Assembly: GCF_900113115.1 (NCBI RefSeq)
Contig: NZ_FOOF01000015.1
Span: 1-64,000, forward strand
DNA length: 64,000 bases
Reading direction: 5' to 3'
Source: Duganella sp. CF458
GTDB taxonomy: Bacteria > Pseudomonadota > Gammaproteobacteria > Burkholderiales > Burkholderiaceae_D
A model generated the notes under the pieces. The model saw only the letters and a program-made list of their open reading frames with translations. It ran no database searches and had not been told where the DNA came from. Within the stretch, counting starts at the first letter, position 1; each line of letters opens with the position of its first letter. A program made the position numbers and the translations under genes. Below are positions 24,309 to 34,005 of the stretch, piece after piece.

Positions 24309-27300
24309 TCAGTACAATTCCCTGAGGTAAGTGACGGGGGTGTTGCGATAAATGCCAAAAGTCGCCCTGCCTACCGTACTCGGCAACCACTCCGGCGCCA
24401 GCAAAGGGTCCAGGTAATAATCCGTGGTGCCGTTATTGCCTGCACCGGGTGCCTTCAGCAAGAAACGCACGAGTCCCATATTGATCGACCGCAGGGTGGT
24501 CGCCGTGGCGCCGAGGGCTGTCTTGCAGGCGCCGCCCGCCAGCAGGTTCTTCTTGCAATTCGTGAAGCGCAGCAGGCCCGGGTTGACCACATCGGCCATC
24601 GCATCGCCGGCACTGGTGGCCCAGCGCGTGCCGTTCCAATATTGGGCCAGCGCGTTGACCGGCAGGTATTGCAATTCGGAGCCGAAGACATTGGGCAGGA
24701 ACAGGCGCGCATTGGCCACGACCACTTTCCCCTCGACCAGTTCGCGCGCCGCATTGTAGCCATATAATGAATTGACGCCATCGGCGTCGGTCGCCCTCAC
24801 GTGTATCAGCGACGGCGCCTGGCGCCCGGAGTTCGCCGGACCGTTGATCGAATAGGGATTCGCCAGCTTATAGTCCAGGGCCAGCGCCAGTGTGCCGTCG
24901 TCGTTGTCGAAATCGAGGTCGCCGCTATCCTTCACCATGGCGGCTTTCTTGTCGCGCCGCAGCGCATTGTCCGGCGTGGCGGCGCCGAAAGTGAGCGCCG
25001 GGCAAACACCGCCGCTGGGCGGCGCCAATACCTGGTTGCCGGCGCCGCACAGGTAAACTGCCTTGGAAAAAGCACCGCGGTAATTCTTGAGCAGGTTGCC
25101 GTCGACATCATGGGCGCTTACGGTAGTGGCAAACGGCAGACCGGAATACACCATGCCACTGCTGCCCGAGCAAGGCACGTCCGCCGGGCAAGGCAGGATC
25201 GGCCCCAGCGAATCCGAAGCTTCCAGCACGGTATTGAAATGATCGGGCACAAAGCGGCCGATATTGGTGGTCGCCGGGTCGATGCCGCCACTGCCGAGAT
25301 AGTCGTTGCCAGCCAGCGTCGCCTTCACGGTGATGATGCCGACTTCGGGATAATTGAAGGTGCCGGATGAGCGCCCCAGCGAAAATGGATTCAGGCTGCC
25401 TTCCAGTTCCGGCCGCGCCACCATGTCGGCAAAGCTCAGGCCATCGCTTGGATTCGGATTGAAGTAGACGCTGCGCGGCGAAATCTCATTACCAAAATTC
25501 TGGGCGAAGTATTTGGTTCCGCTGGTTTTGTCACGCGTCCGCACGCCCACGCGCAAGGTAAACGGTTCGCCGGCGGCGGCGAATTTCGCGCCGGCGGCCG
25601 TGGTGGCACCGGGGTTATCGGTCCGGGTTCCGTCGGCGGCGGTCTTGAAGACTTCCATCTCCAGCATATAAGGCCGCATGACCACCGGCCCGCTGGCGCC
25701 GGTCTTGCCGCTCGAGTCCTGCATGAACAGCTTGATGCGGCCGACATCGAAATAATTGAAGGTCAGCGGGCTGCTGATACTGGCCTGGTTGGCATCGACC
25801 GCCAGGACGCGGTATGCCGACCATTGCGTCCCGCTTGGCGTGGCGCTGTTTTCGGCGCATTTGGGCAGCAGCGAAGCCCGGTCCGGGAAGGAAGCAAACT
25901 CCGCCGACGCCTTGGCGGGATTCTGGCAGGACATGCCGAAGCGCATGGTGACGATGGTCGGCAAGGTCGTGCTCTGCGCGGTGGGGACACCCGATGCATT
26001 GACCAGGGTGACGAACACCGGTATGTCGTCGCCCGCGACCACGCTCTTCCAGTCGATGAACAGGCATTGGCCCGCACTGCCGAAGGCCACGCCTTTCGTG
26101 CATTTCGACTGGGTGAACACATAAGGCGCCACCTCCACCGCCGCCGTGTCGGTGGCGCTGTTGTTGGACATCTGGTTGTCGAACTCGCTGCCGCTGACGG
26201 TCACCGTGTTGCTCAGGGAATTGGTGACCGTATTGACCATGACCGTCAACTGCAGTGGCGGCGCGCTGGCCCCGACGTCCAGCGGCGTGTTGTAGTTGCA
26301 TGTGACCTTCTGGCCCGCTTGCGCGCAAGTCCAGCCATCGCCACCGGCATACACCAGGCTGACCTGCGACGGCAGGTTGTCAACCACCTGCACCGTCCCC
26401 GGCTCGGCCGCAGGCCCGTAGTTGGTGACGTTGACCGTGTACACCATGGTCTGGCCAAGCGTCGGCGCCTGGTCGCGGGAGATCGTGATGCCAAGGTCGG
26501 TGACCGGCGTATTCGGCACTGCAATGACTTCAGCGCTGAGCAAGACCAGATCCTGTTCCGAGCGGTACACCGTGGTCGCGCTGGTTTGACCGGACTGGAT
26601 GATGGGGCTGCTGACGGTGTAGGAATCATAGTCGATCCCATACGATGCCGAGTCGGTGCCTGCGATGGTACTGACCGAGTTGAACTGGTTGCCTGGCGGA
26701 TTGACCGTGTTCGACATCGAATAGCCGTTAAACGTCAGGAACTCCCCGTTCGAGGTACTACTCAGCGTGGCGTCGCCTTCCCAGGTGATATGCGCCACGC
26801 GCCCGGTCTGGGTCGTCAGGGGCGGAATCTTGAAATTAGACAGCGACAATGAAACGCTGCTGTACTGGATGTACTGGAAGCCTTCGTAAATATTCAGGAC
26901 CCGGAACGTTTCGCTTGGCAGCGAATACACCACAACCATCGCCCAACCGCCCACGACGGCCTGTACATCGCACCACTTGGCGGCGTTGTTGATGGTCAGG
27001 CCCGAAAACGTGTATTTCCCGTTGCGCTTCGCAGTCACCTCAGCCGTTATATCGTAGGCGCCGCTGAAAAAATCATAGCCTACGGTAGCGCTCTTGTACT
27101 GGCGCGAAGATGGTGCGCTGACCGTCTTGCCTTCGAACGCCACCGAGTAGTCGGTAGTACTTCCCGATGCGGCCCAATACAACTGGGCACTCAGGATTTT
27201 GGCGCTGGCCGGAATGCCGCTGATGGTGGCATCGGTCGTTTCGTTGGCAGCATAAATCGTGCAAGGATTGGTGGTGTTGGATGCCTTGCGCAGCGTGCGC

Positions 27301-27425
27301 TGGGCGCCGACGAAATTGACGTTGCCGGCGTAACTCTTGAACAGCGAAATCGTGGTGTCGGCCCGAACCGGGCCGGCCTGTCCGAGGCAGAGGACCGCAA
27401 GCAGCAAGAGTCGGCAAAGGCGCAT
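24309..27425 (-). CDS. mshQ: MshQ-like pilus-associated surface protein (DUF6701)
   Basis: A 1038-residue exported protein. The ATG at 27425, preceded by AAGGTG 9 bases upstream, begins the signal peptide MRLCRLLLLAVLCLGQAGPVRA; a TTG at 27452 is less likely. A DUF11-like repeat lies near residues 295-420 (VTDLGITISRDQAPTLGQTMVYTVNVTNYGP), and the long C-terminal half is the DUF6701 region ending YRNTPVTYLRELY. MshQ is thought to be the tip or adhesive component of the MSHA pilus. It is the largest gene of the operon, between mshP and mshI. Confidence 0.88.
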   Translation of the reverse strand: MRLCRLLLLAVLCLGQAGPVRADTTISLFKSYAGNVNFVGAQRTLRKASNTTNPCTIYAANETTDATISGIPASAKILSAQLYWAASGSTTDYSVAFEGKTVSAPSSRQYKSATVGYDFFSGAYDITAEVTAKRNGKYTFSGLTINNAAKWCDVQAVVGGWAMVVVYSLPSETFRVLNIYEGFQYIQYSSVSLSLSNFKIPPLTTQTGRVAHITWEGDATLSSTSNGEFLTFNGYSMSNTVNPPGNQFNSVSTIAGTDSASYGIDYDSYTVSSPIIQSGQTSATTVYRSEQDLVLLSAEVIAVPNTPVTDLGITISRDQAPTLGQTMVYTVNVTNYGPAAEPGTVQVVDNLPSQVSLVYAGGDGWTCAQAGQKVTCNYNTPLDVGASAPPLQLTVMVNTVTNSLSNTVTVSGSEFDNQMSNNSATDTAAVEVAPYVFTQSKCTKGVAFGSAGQCLFIDWKSVVAGDDIPVFVTLVNASGVPTAQSTTLPTIVTMRFGMSCQNPAKASAEFASFPDRASLLPKCAENSATPSGTQWSAYRVLAVDANQASISSPLTFNYFDVGRIKLFMQDSSGKTGASGPVVMRPYMLEMEVFKTAADGTRTDNPGATTAAGAKFAAAGEPFTLRVGVRTRDKTSGTKYFAQNFGNEISPRSVYFNPNPSDGLSFADMVARPELEGSLNPFSLGRSSGTFNYPEVGIITVKATLAGNDYLGSGGIDPATTNIGRFVPDHFNTVLEASDSLGPILPCPADVPCSGSSGMVYSGLPFATTVSAHDVDGNLLKNYRGAFSKAVYLCGAGNQVLAPPSGGVCPALTFGAATPDNALRRDKKAAMVKDSGDLDFDNDDGTLALALDYKLANPYSINGPANSGRQAPSLIHVRATDADGVNSLYGYNAARELVEGKVVVANARLFLPNVFGSELQYLPVNALAQYWNGTRWATSAGDAMADVVNPGLLRFTNCKKNLLAGGACKTALGATATTLRSINMGLVRFLLKAPGAGNNGTTDYYLDPLLAPEWLPSTVGRATFGIYRNTPVTYLRELY

Positions 27426-27441
27426 CACGGAATTCACCTTG

Positions 27442-27891
27442 TCAGTCTCCAAAGTCGACCTGCATTATGCGCTGCACGTAATCCGCACTATTGTTCGCAT
27501 TCGGGCAAGCGCCCGCCGCCGGCTGGTTGCACGCGACCACGCGCATGCGATAGCGCTTGAGCGCCCCGAGCACAGTCGTGGTGCACGTCACCGTGACAGT
27601 ATACGGGCTGAGGGTGGTGTTGGCCGGCATCGCAAAGTTCGACGTCGACGAAGCCCCGCTGGCTGCCGGGCACAGCGCGTTGCTGCGCAACTGGCGGTGC
27701 ATGCCCCATTCGATACCGGAGCGCGCCGCCAGATAGGCCCTGGTGCCCTGCACGTCCAGCGCGAAGCCAGCCTGCTGGGTCGAAGTGACGGTGACGATTG
27801 CGACCGCCAGGAAAGCCAGCACGACGACCAGGAAAATGGCCGCCACCAGGCTGACGCCGCGCTCGCGCGAATATGTGCGGATGGCCTTCAT
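27442..27891 (-). CDS. mshP: MSHA minor pilin-like protein MshP
   Basis: A 149-residue PilX/MshP-type protein with the N-terminal membrane helix GVSLVAAIFLVVVLAFLAVAIVTVTS after RERG, the prepilin-peptidase cleavage site, and no Glu at position 5. The conserved ARSGIEWGMHRQL follows, then a domain with two or three cysteines (LCPAASG, VTCTTTVLG, CNQPAAGACPN). It overlaps mshO by 4 bases. Confidence 0.88.
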   Translation of the reverse strand: MKAIRTYSRERGVSLVAAIFLVVVLAFLAVAIVTVTSTQQAGFALDVQGTRAYLAARSGIEWGMHRQLRSNALCPAASGASSTSNFAMPANTTLSPYTVTVTCTTTVLGALKRYRMRVVACNQPAAGACPNANNSADYVQRIMQVDFGD

Positions 27892-28703
27892 ATCGGATTG
27901 TCCACATGAACCTGGTGGAACAGCTGCACCGATTCGGCCGCTGCGTCCGGCCGCGTCAAGGTCAGGCTGATGCCGAGCAGTCCGGAGCGGGTGTTGGCGA
28001 TGCTGGCTTCGTAGCTGAAACGGCAGGCCGTCACATTACTGGCCAGTACCGCAACGCTTGGCGTGATGGACGGCGCCGCATAGTTCCACTGGCGGAGCAG
28101 TTGCCGGTTCGGCAGGTCGCATACGAAACTGACAGGCCCGGAGACCACCTGGAAGCGGCGCGCCGGCGAACTCAGGACCGCCGCCGTCGTCCCGGTGCTG
28201 GCGAAAGGGTTGCTGGCCAGTGTGACGGTATTGCCCGCCACCGCTGTCACCAGCGCGATATTGTCGCCCGCGTAGGCGTCCGCCCGGTCGATGCCGGGGC
28301 CGAGGTTGTAGACCACAATGGAGTCGGCGCCGGGCACGATGGCGGGCGACGGCATTTGTCCGACCACGGTGAAAGTCCGGTCCGTGCTGTCGGTAAAACT
28401 CAGGTAGCCGTTCCCTTCGTCGTCCTCTTCCGCAAGATACCGCCCGCCGGATTTGGTCAGAAAGAATTCAACGGTAGACCCGCCGCCGCCGACCCTGACG
28501 CTGTTTGGCAGGGCGCGCCGCACCTCGCGCGCCACACGCCGGACGGCGATGTCGGCGCTATCGCTCAGCTCGGCGCGCGCCGCGCTATCGACATAGGCTT
28601 GCACCGGCGCGCGCAGGAACACGGCAACCATGCCGGTGACAACGCCGGTCAGGACAATCACAACGATCATCTCGACCAGCGTGAAGCCGCCATCGCGTCT
28701 CAT
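27888..28703 (-). CDS. mshO: MSHA minor pilin MshO
   Basis: A 271-residue prepilin with the cleavage signal DGG|FTLVEMIVVIVLTGVVTGM, so Gly at -1 and Glu at +5. Typical MshO features are MVAVFLRAPVQAYVDSAARAELSDSADIAVRRVAREVRRALPNS, followed by a large variable domain. It overlaps mshD and mshP by 4 bases each. Confidence 0.9.
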   Translation of the reverse strand: MRRDGGFTLVEMIVVIVLTGVVTGMVAVFLRAPVQAYVDSAARAELSDSADIAVRRVAREVRRALPNSVRVGGGGSTVEFFLTKSGGRYLAEEDDEGNGYLSFTDSTDRTFTVVGQMPSPAIVPGADSIVVYNLGPGIDRADAYAGDNIALVTAVAGNTVTLASNPFASTGTTAAVLSSPARRFQVVSGPVSFVCDLPNRQLLRQWNYAAPSITPSVAVLASNVTACRFSYEASIANTRSGLLGISLTLTRPDAAAESVQLFHQVHVDNPI

Positions 28704-29284
28704 TGCGCCACCTGCGGTGCGTGGCGGGTGCGGTAGGCATCGAGTTCGACAAAGTCGCCGGCCTGGGCGCCATGCGTCACGCGCACCGTCAGCCGCAGCA
28801 CTTCCTGGGTGGCGACGGCGGCAGTAGAAGGAATGCCGTTCAACGGTTCGGCCCGCAACGTGAGCGTCGCGGCATAACCGCTCACGCCCAGCTGGTTGCC
28901 GGCCGCGTCCACCAGCTTGCCGGCGGCATTATTGAAGGCCGCGTACGAAACACCGAGGTTTGGCGCGTAGTCATTGATATTGTCATAGGGGCGTGCGTTG
29001 CCTGCTTCCGGCCCAAGCACCTCGGGCGTGGCACAGTTGGCCGGCGCTGCCGGATTTTCCGTCGTATCGGCCGGATCGCAGAAGGTGAATGCCGCCAACT
29101 GTACTTCCTCCAGCAGGCCCTCCGCAATCAGCAAGGCCTGCTTGCGCCGCACCGGATCGGCGCTGGCAACATTGGTGTTGGCCAGCGTTCGCAAAATGGC
29201 GGCAGCCGCGATGCCGACGATAATGATGAACAGGATCAGCTCGATAAAAGTCAGGCCGGATTGACGATGCCAATTAATAGACAT
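28700..29284 (-). CDS. mshD: MSHA minor pilin MshD
   Basis: A 194-residue prepilin with the signal RQSG|LTFIELILFIIIVGIAAA (Glu at +5). It contains the MshD-like stretch DPVRRKQALLIAEGLLEEVQLAAFTFCDP, and two cysteines that may form the usual disulfide. It overlaps mshC by 11 bases and mshO by 4. Confidence 0.9.
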   Translation of the reverse strand: MSINWHRQSGLTFIELILFIIIVGIAAAAILRTLANTNVASADPVRRKQALLIAEGLLEEVQLAAFTFCDPADTTENPAAPANCATPEVLGPEAGNARPYDNINDYAPNLGVSYAAFNNAAGKLVDAAGNQLGVSGYAATLTLRAEPLNGIPSTAAVATQEVLRLTVRVTHGAQAGDFVELDAYRTRHAPQVAQ

Positions 29285-29807
29285 AGCCGGTTTCCCATTG
29301 CACCCGCACCGCCTGTTGATCGCTGCCGGCCCTCACCTGCAGGTTCAGCGAGGCAAACTCGGCGCCCGATTGCAGCTGCGGCTTGCCGCCCGCGTCAAAA
29401 TAGAAATGGTTGTTCGCGGCATTCGCCGGTGACATCACGAGTGCCACGTTGGCCGGCGGTGCGACACAAGCCCAGGTCCGGTCGCTGCTGCATTGCGCCG
29501 TCCCGTTGTAGCCATTGCCACCGCCGGGATCCCGGACATGGTTGGCCGCGCTGCAGGATGCGGCAAAGCACAGGGCTACGCTGGTGCTATCGAGATAGAC
29601 ATAGATCGGGCGATTCTGCGCAATGGCCAGCTTTTGCCCGTATCGCAAGGTTGCCTTGACCTGGGCCGCGAAGCCGGCCGCAGTGTAACCACCACGGTCA
29701 AAGAAGCGGTTAAAGGCGACAGCAGACAGAATGCCGATGACAACCAGCACAACGATCAATTCGACCATTGTGAAGCCGCGTCCACGCGAGACTGCGCGGG
29801 TTGCCAT
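29274..29807 (-). CDS. mshC: MSHA minor pilin MshC
   Basis: A 177-residue GspH-like prepilin with the signal SRGRG|FTMVELIVVLVVIGILSAVAF and the conserved AQVKATLRYGQKLAIAQNRPIYVYLDS, which is typical of GspH/FimT/MshC pilins. Cysteines in VALCFAASCSA and AQCSSDRTWACVAP may form disulfides. It starts 24 bases after the stop of the major-pilin-like gene. Confidence 0.9.
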   Translation of the reverse strand: MATRAVSRGRGFTMVELIVVLVVIGILSAVAFNRFFDRGGYTAAGFAAQVKATLRYGQKLAIAQNRPIYVYLDSTSVALCFAASCSAANHVRDPGGGNGYNGTAQCSSDRTWACVAPPANVALVMSPANAANNHFYFDAGGKPQLQSGAEFASLNLQVRAGSDQQAVRVQWETGYVY

Positions 29808-29831
29808 CGCTCCCTGGTGGCTGCGAACGGC

Positions 29832-30350
29832 TTAGCAGCCGGTCGTAACCGTCGTGATGCTCGGCGGCGTAATCGGATTGGACGTCAGGACGGCCGCAGT
29901 GTACATCGCGTAGCACGTCGCGCCCTTGGTCGAGCTGGCGACACTGTTCGGCACGAATGCAACCTGGGTGGCCGTGGTCGCAGGTCCATTGCCCACCGCC
30001 GAACCAGGCGCCACAGTCTTATAGTCCGCAGCGCTGATATTGGCCATGTCGGCAATCTGGGTACCGGTAACGGTCGGATAGCCGGCTGCGTCAACGGCGA
30101 CGTTCAACCCCTCCATGGCCACCGGGCTGCTCTGTGCAATCAGCCAGCGGCTGTGCACCAGCGACGTGGCAGCGTTCAGCGAACCTCGCACCGCTGCGAC
30201 GCTGGCTGCGCGCGCTTCGTTGCCGACATCAATGAAGCGCGGCAGAGCGGTGGCGGCCAGGATGCCGAGGATCACGATCACGACAATCAATTCAATCAAG
30301 GTAAAGCCGGCTTGCTTAGCGGAACGCATCGTATTAGATACTTTTTTCAT
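29832..30350 (-). CDS. mshA: MSHA major pilin-like protein (MshA/MshB)
   Basis: A 172-residue type IV prepilin: leader MKKVSNTMRSAKQAG, then FTLIELIVVIVILGILAATALPRFIDV with Glu at +5. The C-terminus has a cysteine pair (GATCYAMY and TVTTGC) as in MSHA pilins. The ATG at 30350 is chosen because GGGAGATG is 4-10 bases upstream and the leader then has normal length. Only one MshA/MshB-type pilin is present, while Vibrio has two, so it is probably the major subunit. MshA and MshB cannot be told apart here. Confidence 0.88.
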   Translation of the reverse strand: MKKVSNTMRSAKQAGFTLIELIVVIVILGILAATALPRFIDVGNEARAASVAAVRGSLNAATSLVHSRWLIAQSSPVAMEGLNVAVDAAGYPTVTGTQIADMANISAADYKTVAPGSAVGNGPATTATQVAFVPNSVASSTKGATCYAMYTAAVLTSNPITPPSITTVTTGC

Positions 30351-30395
30351 CACATCTCCCATCGGTTCAAAAATCAAATTGGACTGGCAATCTGG

Positions 30396-30887
30396 CTAGT
30401 CGTCGAGTTGATTCAGAACAACTCCGGCATTGTCTGCGGGTGGCTCTGAAGGCCTGGCGGATGTTTTGGGCAAGCGCCGCAATTCTAACTTGAAATGCAG
30501 CATCTTTTGTTGCCGTGGTGTCGCTTTTTCAGCCGCTTTTTCAGCATTAAGCAACACATAAACCAATTTCTTTGACTGCCTGTCATAAAACCAGGTGCCC
30601 GGTTCGGCTGGGGCGCTGGCAATGCTGGCAAACTCACCCGCATAGTTGCCTGGCGGCACTGCTAACAAGCGCATCGGATTTGTACCCTCAAGAGCAATAC
30701 CTGTTGCTGATCTTAGGCGATGCAATTCGATGGCGGCGCGCAGTTGTGACAGCGTGATTTCAATCGCGCGCAGCTCAGCGCTCTCAGTGTAAAACGAAAT
30801 CCTGCCAAGAAACACCGCTAGCACCACGCAGGTGACGATCAGCCACAGAAGGGCTTCCAACCGCCGGTACCTGTGCTGGGCCGTCAT
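30396..30887 (-). CDS. mshF: MSHA biogenesis protein MshF
   Basis: A 163-residue inner-membrane protein with one N-terminal helix (EALLWLIVTCVVLAVFLGRISFY) and a periplasmic domain containing ELRAIEITLSQLRAAIELHR and GTWFYDRQSKKLVYVLLNAEK. Both the layout and the position between mshG and the pilin gene fit MshF. Function is poorly known. It overlaps mshG by 4 bases. Confidence 0.85.
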   Translation of the reverse strand: MTAQHRYRRLEALLWLIVTCVVLAVFLGRISFYTESAELRAIEITLSQLRAAIELHRLRSATGIALEGTNPMRLLAVPPGNYAGEFASIASAPAEPGTWFYDRQSKKLVYVLLNAEKAAEKATPRQQKMLHFKLELRRLPKTSARPSEPPADNAGVVLNQLDD

Positions 30888-32119
30888 TTCCTCAAGGCAA
30901 CCTTCCCCAGATCCCAGATCGGCAGGAAGACACCAAGCGCCAGGATCAGCACCATGATCCCCAGGAACGTGATCAGGATCGGCTCGATCTGGGCCGACAA
31001 AGTCTTTAACTCGTAATCGACTTCACGCTCGTACATGGAGGCGATCTCCTCCATCAGATCATCCAGCGAACCGGTTTCCTCGCCGACCGCGATCATCTGC
31101 AGTACGACCGGCGTGAACACGTTCGCGGCCACAGCAGTACGCAGGATGCTTTCGCCGCGCTCGACCCCGTCGCGCATTTGCTCGACCCGGGCGGCGAGGT
31201 AGGCATTGTCCACCGTCTGCGACACGACTGTCAGCGCCTGTACGATGGGCACACCGCTGCGTGCAGACAAGGAAAAGCTCCGCGCAAAGCGGGACATCGT
31301 CCCTTTATGGATGATCTTGCCGGCGATCGGCAAGCGCAGCTTCCAGCGATCCCATTGGTAGCGTCCCGCTTCTGTCGCAATCCACGAGCGAAAGCCGAAG
31401 CCGCCGGCTACCAGCAAGACGGCAAACAAGGGCCAGTACGCCACCGTGAACCGCGAGGTGGCGAGCAGGATGCGTGTCATCAAAGGCAGGTCGGCGTGAA
31501 GATTGCGGAACACGCTCTCGAAAGCGGGGATCACCCACATATTGATCACGATGATTGCCACCACCATCGCGAAGACGACGAAGGTCGGATAGCGCAGCGC
31601 GGCGCGCACCCGCTCTTTCATGTCGCGCTCGAATTCAAGGTGATCGAACAGGCGCAGGAACACCTCGTCCAGGCGCCCGGTCATTTCCCCGACCCGGATC
31701 ATCGACAGGTAAAACGCCGAGAAGGCACTCGGGTGGCGCCGCATCGACGCCGAGAGTTCGCGCCCCGCATCGAGCGATTCGCGCAGGTCGGCAATCACGC
31801 GGCCGAAGGCTTTGCTGATGGCCGATTCCTGAAGACCGGCCAGGCCGCGCATGATCGGCACGCCCGACTTCAGCAAGGTGTGCATTTGCCGGCTGAACAA
31901 CTGCACGTCCATTGAATTGACGCCCTTCTCGGTCAGCCGTTCCCACCATTGCCGCCAGCCGGACTTGCCCGGCGTACGTTGCGAGGTCTCGCTGATTTCA
32001 ACCGGCGTCACCCCGGTCGCAAACAATTGGTCGGCAACCGCCCCGCTGTCCGCCCCTTCCAGCACGCCTGCCAGCATTTCACCTCGGCCATTACGGCCTT
32101 TGTAAGCGTAGTAAGGCAC
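30884..32119 (-). CDS. mshG: MSHA platform protein MshG (GspF/PilC family)
   Basis: A 411-residue inner-membrane platform protein of the GspF/PilC family with two tandem T2SSF domains. Signatures are FSRQMHTLLKSGVPIMRGLAGLQ, SMIRVGEMTGRLDEVFLRL, and, in the second half, FARSFSLSARSGVPIVQALTVVSQ and MIAVGEETGSLDDLM. Membrane segments lie near residues 170-195 and 215-240 and at the C-terminus (PILITFLGIMVLILALGVFLPIW). One base separates it from mshE. Confidence 0.94.
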   Translation of the reverse strand: MPYYAYKGRNGRGEMLAGVLEGADSGAVADQLFATGVTPVEISETSQRTPGKSGWRQWWERLTEKGVNSMDVQLFSRQMHTLLKSGVPIMRGLAGLQESAISKAFGRVIADLRESLDAGRELSASMRRHPSAFSAFYLSMIRVGEMTGRLDEVFLRLFDHLEFERDMKERVRAALRYPTFVVFAMVVAIIVINMWVIPAFESVFRNLHADLPLMTRILLATSRFTVAYWPLFAVLLVAGGFGFRSWIATEAGRYQWDRWKLRLPIAGKIIHKGTMSRFARSFSLSARSGVPIVQALTVVSQTVDNAYLAARVEQMRDGVERGESILRTAVAANVFTPVVLQMIAVGEETGSLDDLMEEIASMYEREVDYELKTLSAQIEPILITFLGIMVLILALGVFLPIWDLGKVALRK

Positions 32120-32120
32120 T

Positions 32121-33827
32121 TCAATCCTCTAACTGGTTACTGATGCGCATCGCTTCAGCGACTGTCGTCCTTCCTTGCACCACCAGCTGGACTGCCTGGC
32201 GGCGCAAGGTCTGGCCGGCCATCTGCTGGGTGGCAGCCTTGAGGAAAGTGGCCGGGTCGGGATCGTTTGCCGCGTCGACAACGGTCTGGGTCATTTCCAG
32301 CAATTCATAAATGCCGGTCCGGCCGCGATAGCCAAGCCCATTGCAATGCGAGCAGCCCTTGCCGTAGAAATACTGCCCCATGTCCACCTTGTCCTGCAGT
32401 TCCAGGCGCAACCATTCATGTTCGGCCGGCGACAGCGTATAAGGGGTGGTGCAGGACTCGCAGATGACGCGCAGCAGCCGCTGCGCCAGCACGGCTTGCA
32501 GCGAGCTGCCTACCATGTAGCGCGGCACACCCATGTCCATCAGGCGTAAAGGGGTGCTGGCGGCATCGTTGGTGTGCAGGGTCGACAGCACCAGGTGGCC
32601 GGTCATGGCGGCACGCAGGCCGATCTGTGCGGTTTCCTGGTCGCGCATCTCGCCGACCAGTACGATGTCCGGGTCCTGGCGCAGCGCGGAGCGCAGCACG
32701 CGCGCAAAATCCAGTTCGATCTTTTCGTTGACCTGCACCTGGTTGATGCCGGCCAGGCGGTATTCGACCGGGTCCTCGACAGTGATCAGCTTCTTCTCCA
32801 TCGAATTCAGTTCGGCCAGCGCGCAGTACAGCGTGGTGGTCTTGCCGCTACCGGTCGGGCCGGTGACCAGCACCAGGCCATTCGGGCGCGCCACGATAGC
32901 ACGGAAGCGCTCCAGCAGCGTCTTGGGCATGCCGATGGCATCCAGCCGCAAGGTCATGCCGCTCTGGTTCAACAAGCGCATCACGATCGATTCGCCGTAC
33001 TGCGTCGGCATGCTGGAGATACGAACGTCGATGCGGGCATTCTTGACGCGCACTGCGAAGCGGCCGTCCTGCGGCAGGCGCTTTTCCGAAATGTCCAGGT
33101 CGGACATCAGCTTGAGGCGCAGCGCCAGGGCCGGTGCGATCTTGATATCGGCTTCCGTCTGCAGGTGCAGCACGCCGTCGATACGGAAGCGGATCTGCAA
33201 GCGCGCTTCCTGTGGCTCGATGTGGATGTCCGATGCGCGCACCTGGGCCGCGTCGTCGAACAAGGATTGCAGCAGCTTGACCACCGGTGCCTCTTCCAGG
33301 CCCGGATTGGCGGCGGCCAGTGCGCCAAAGTCCACCGAACCTTCGCCCATCTCCTGTTCCAGCTCGCGGGCCAGGCCGGAGATGTCCTCCGTGCGGCGAT
33401 AGATGCGGTCGATGGCGGCCAGCACCTCGGTCTCGTTGACCACGGCCAGCTCGATCGTCTGCTTCAGCAGGCGGGAGATTTCGTCGTAGGCAAACAGGTC
33501 GGTCGGATCGGACAGGCCGACCAGCATGGTTCCCTTGCGGTCTTCCAGCACCAGGGCGCGGAAGCGGCGCGCCTGGGTCTCCGGCAGCAGCCGTACCAGG
33601 TCGGAACTGATCTGGTAGAACTTGAGGTTGATGTAGGGGATGTTGAGCTGCCGCGCCAGCGCGCCGGAAATCTGTTCTTCGGTGACAAAGCCGTGTTCGA
33701 CAAACACCCGCCCCAATTTGCGGCCGCTGCGCTTCTGCTCCGCGAGCGCCAGGCCCAGCTGTTCTTCAGACAGCAGCTTTTGCTGCACCAGGATTTCACC
33801 TAAACGAACCTTCTCCGGTCTCGTCAT
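32121..33827 (-). CDS. mshE: MSHA assembly ATPase MshE
   Basis: A 568-residue GspE/PilB-type hexameric ATPase that powers pilus extension. The N-terminal MshEN domain (VRLGEILVQQKLLSEEQLGLALAEQKRSGRKLGRV) is the c-di-GMP-binding module known in Vibrio MshE. Then come Walker A GPTGSGKTTTLY, the Asp box ITVEDPVEYRL, Walker B VLVGEMRDQETA, and a zinc site with CESCTTPY and CSHCNG. The ATG at 33827 follows GGGGAAG; an upstream in-frame start is not supported. It is the first gene of the operon. Confidence 0.95.
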   Translation of the reverse strand: MTRPEKVRLGEILVQQKLLSEEQLGLALAEQKRSGRKLGRVFVEHGFVTEEQISGALARQLNIPYINLKFYQISSDLVRLLPETQARRFRALVLEDRKGTMLVGLSDPTDLFAYDEISRLLKQTIELAVVNETEVLAAIDRIYRRTEDISGLARELEQEMGEGSVDFGALAAANPGLEEAPVVKLLQSLFDDAAQVRASDIHIEPQEARLQIRFRIDGVLHLQTEADIKIAPALALRLKLMSDLDISEKRLPQDGRFAVRVKNARIDVRISSMPTQYGESIVMRLLNQSGMTLRLDAIGMPKTLLERFRAIVARPNGLVLVTGPTGSGKTTTLYCALAELNSMEKKLITVEDPVEYRLAGINQVQVNEKIELDFARVLRSALRQDPDIVLVGEMRDQETAQIGLRAAMTGHLVLSTLHTNDAASTPLRLMDMGVPRYMVGSSLQAVLAQRLLRVICESCTTPYTLSPAEHEWLRLELQDKVDMGQYFYGKGCSHCNGLGYRGRTGIYELLEMTQTVVDAANDPDPATFLKAATQQMAGQTLRRQAVQLVVQGRTTVAEAMRISNQLED

Positions 33828-34005
33828 GCCGCTTCCCCGATCCACTATTTGCTTGGAATTGTATGCGAACGAATCGTGCAAGCATAGCAAAACTCATTGA
33901 TAGATTCACCACAGTTCATGCGCGTGGCTGGAGGGCGACGAATTCTCGCGATACGTGCTCCAATTGCAGGGCCCATTCCAACCCACCCAATGCCTGCACG
34001 CCGCC

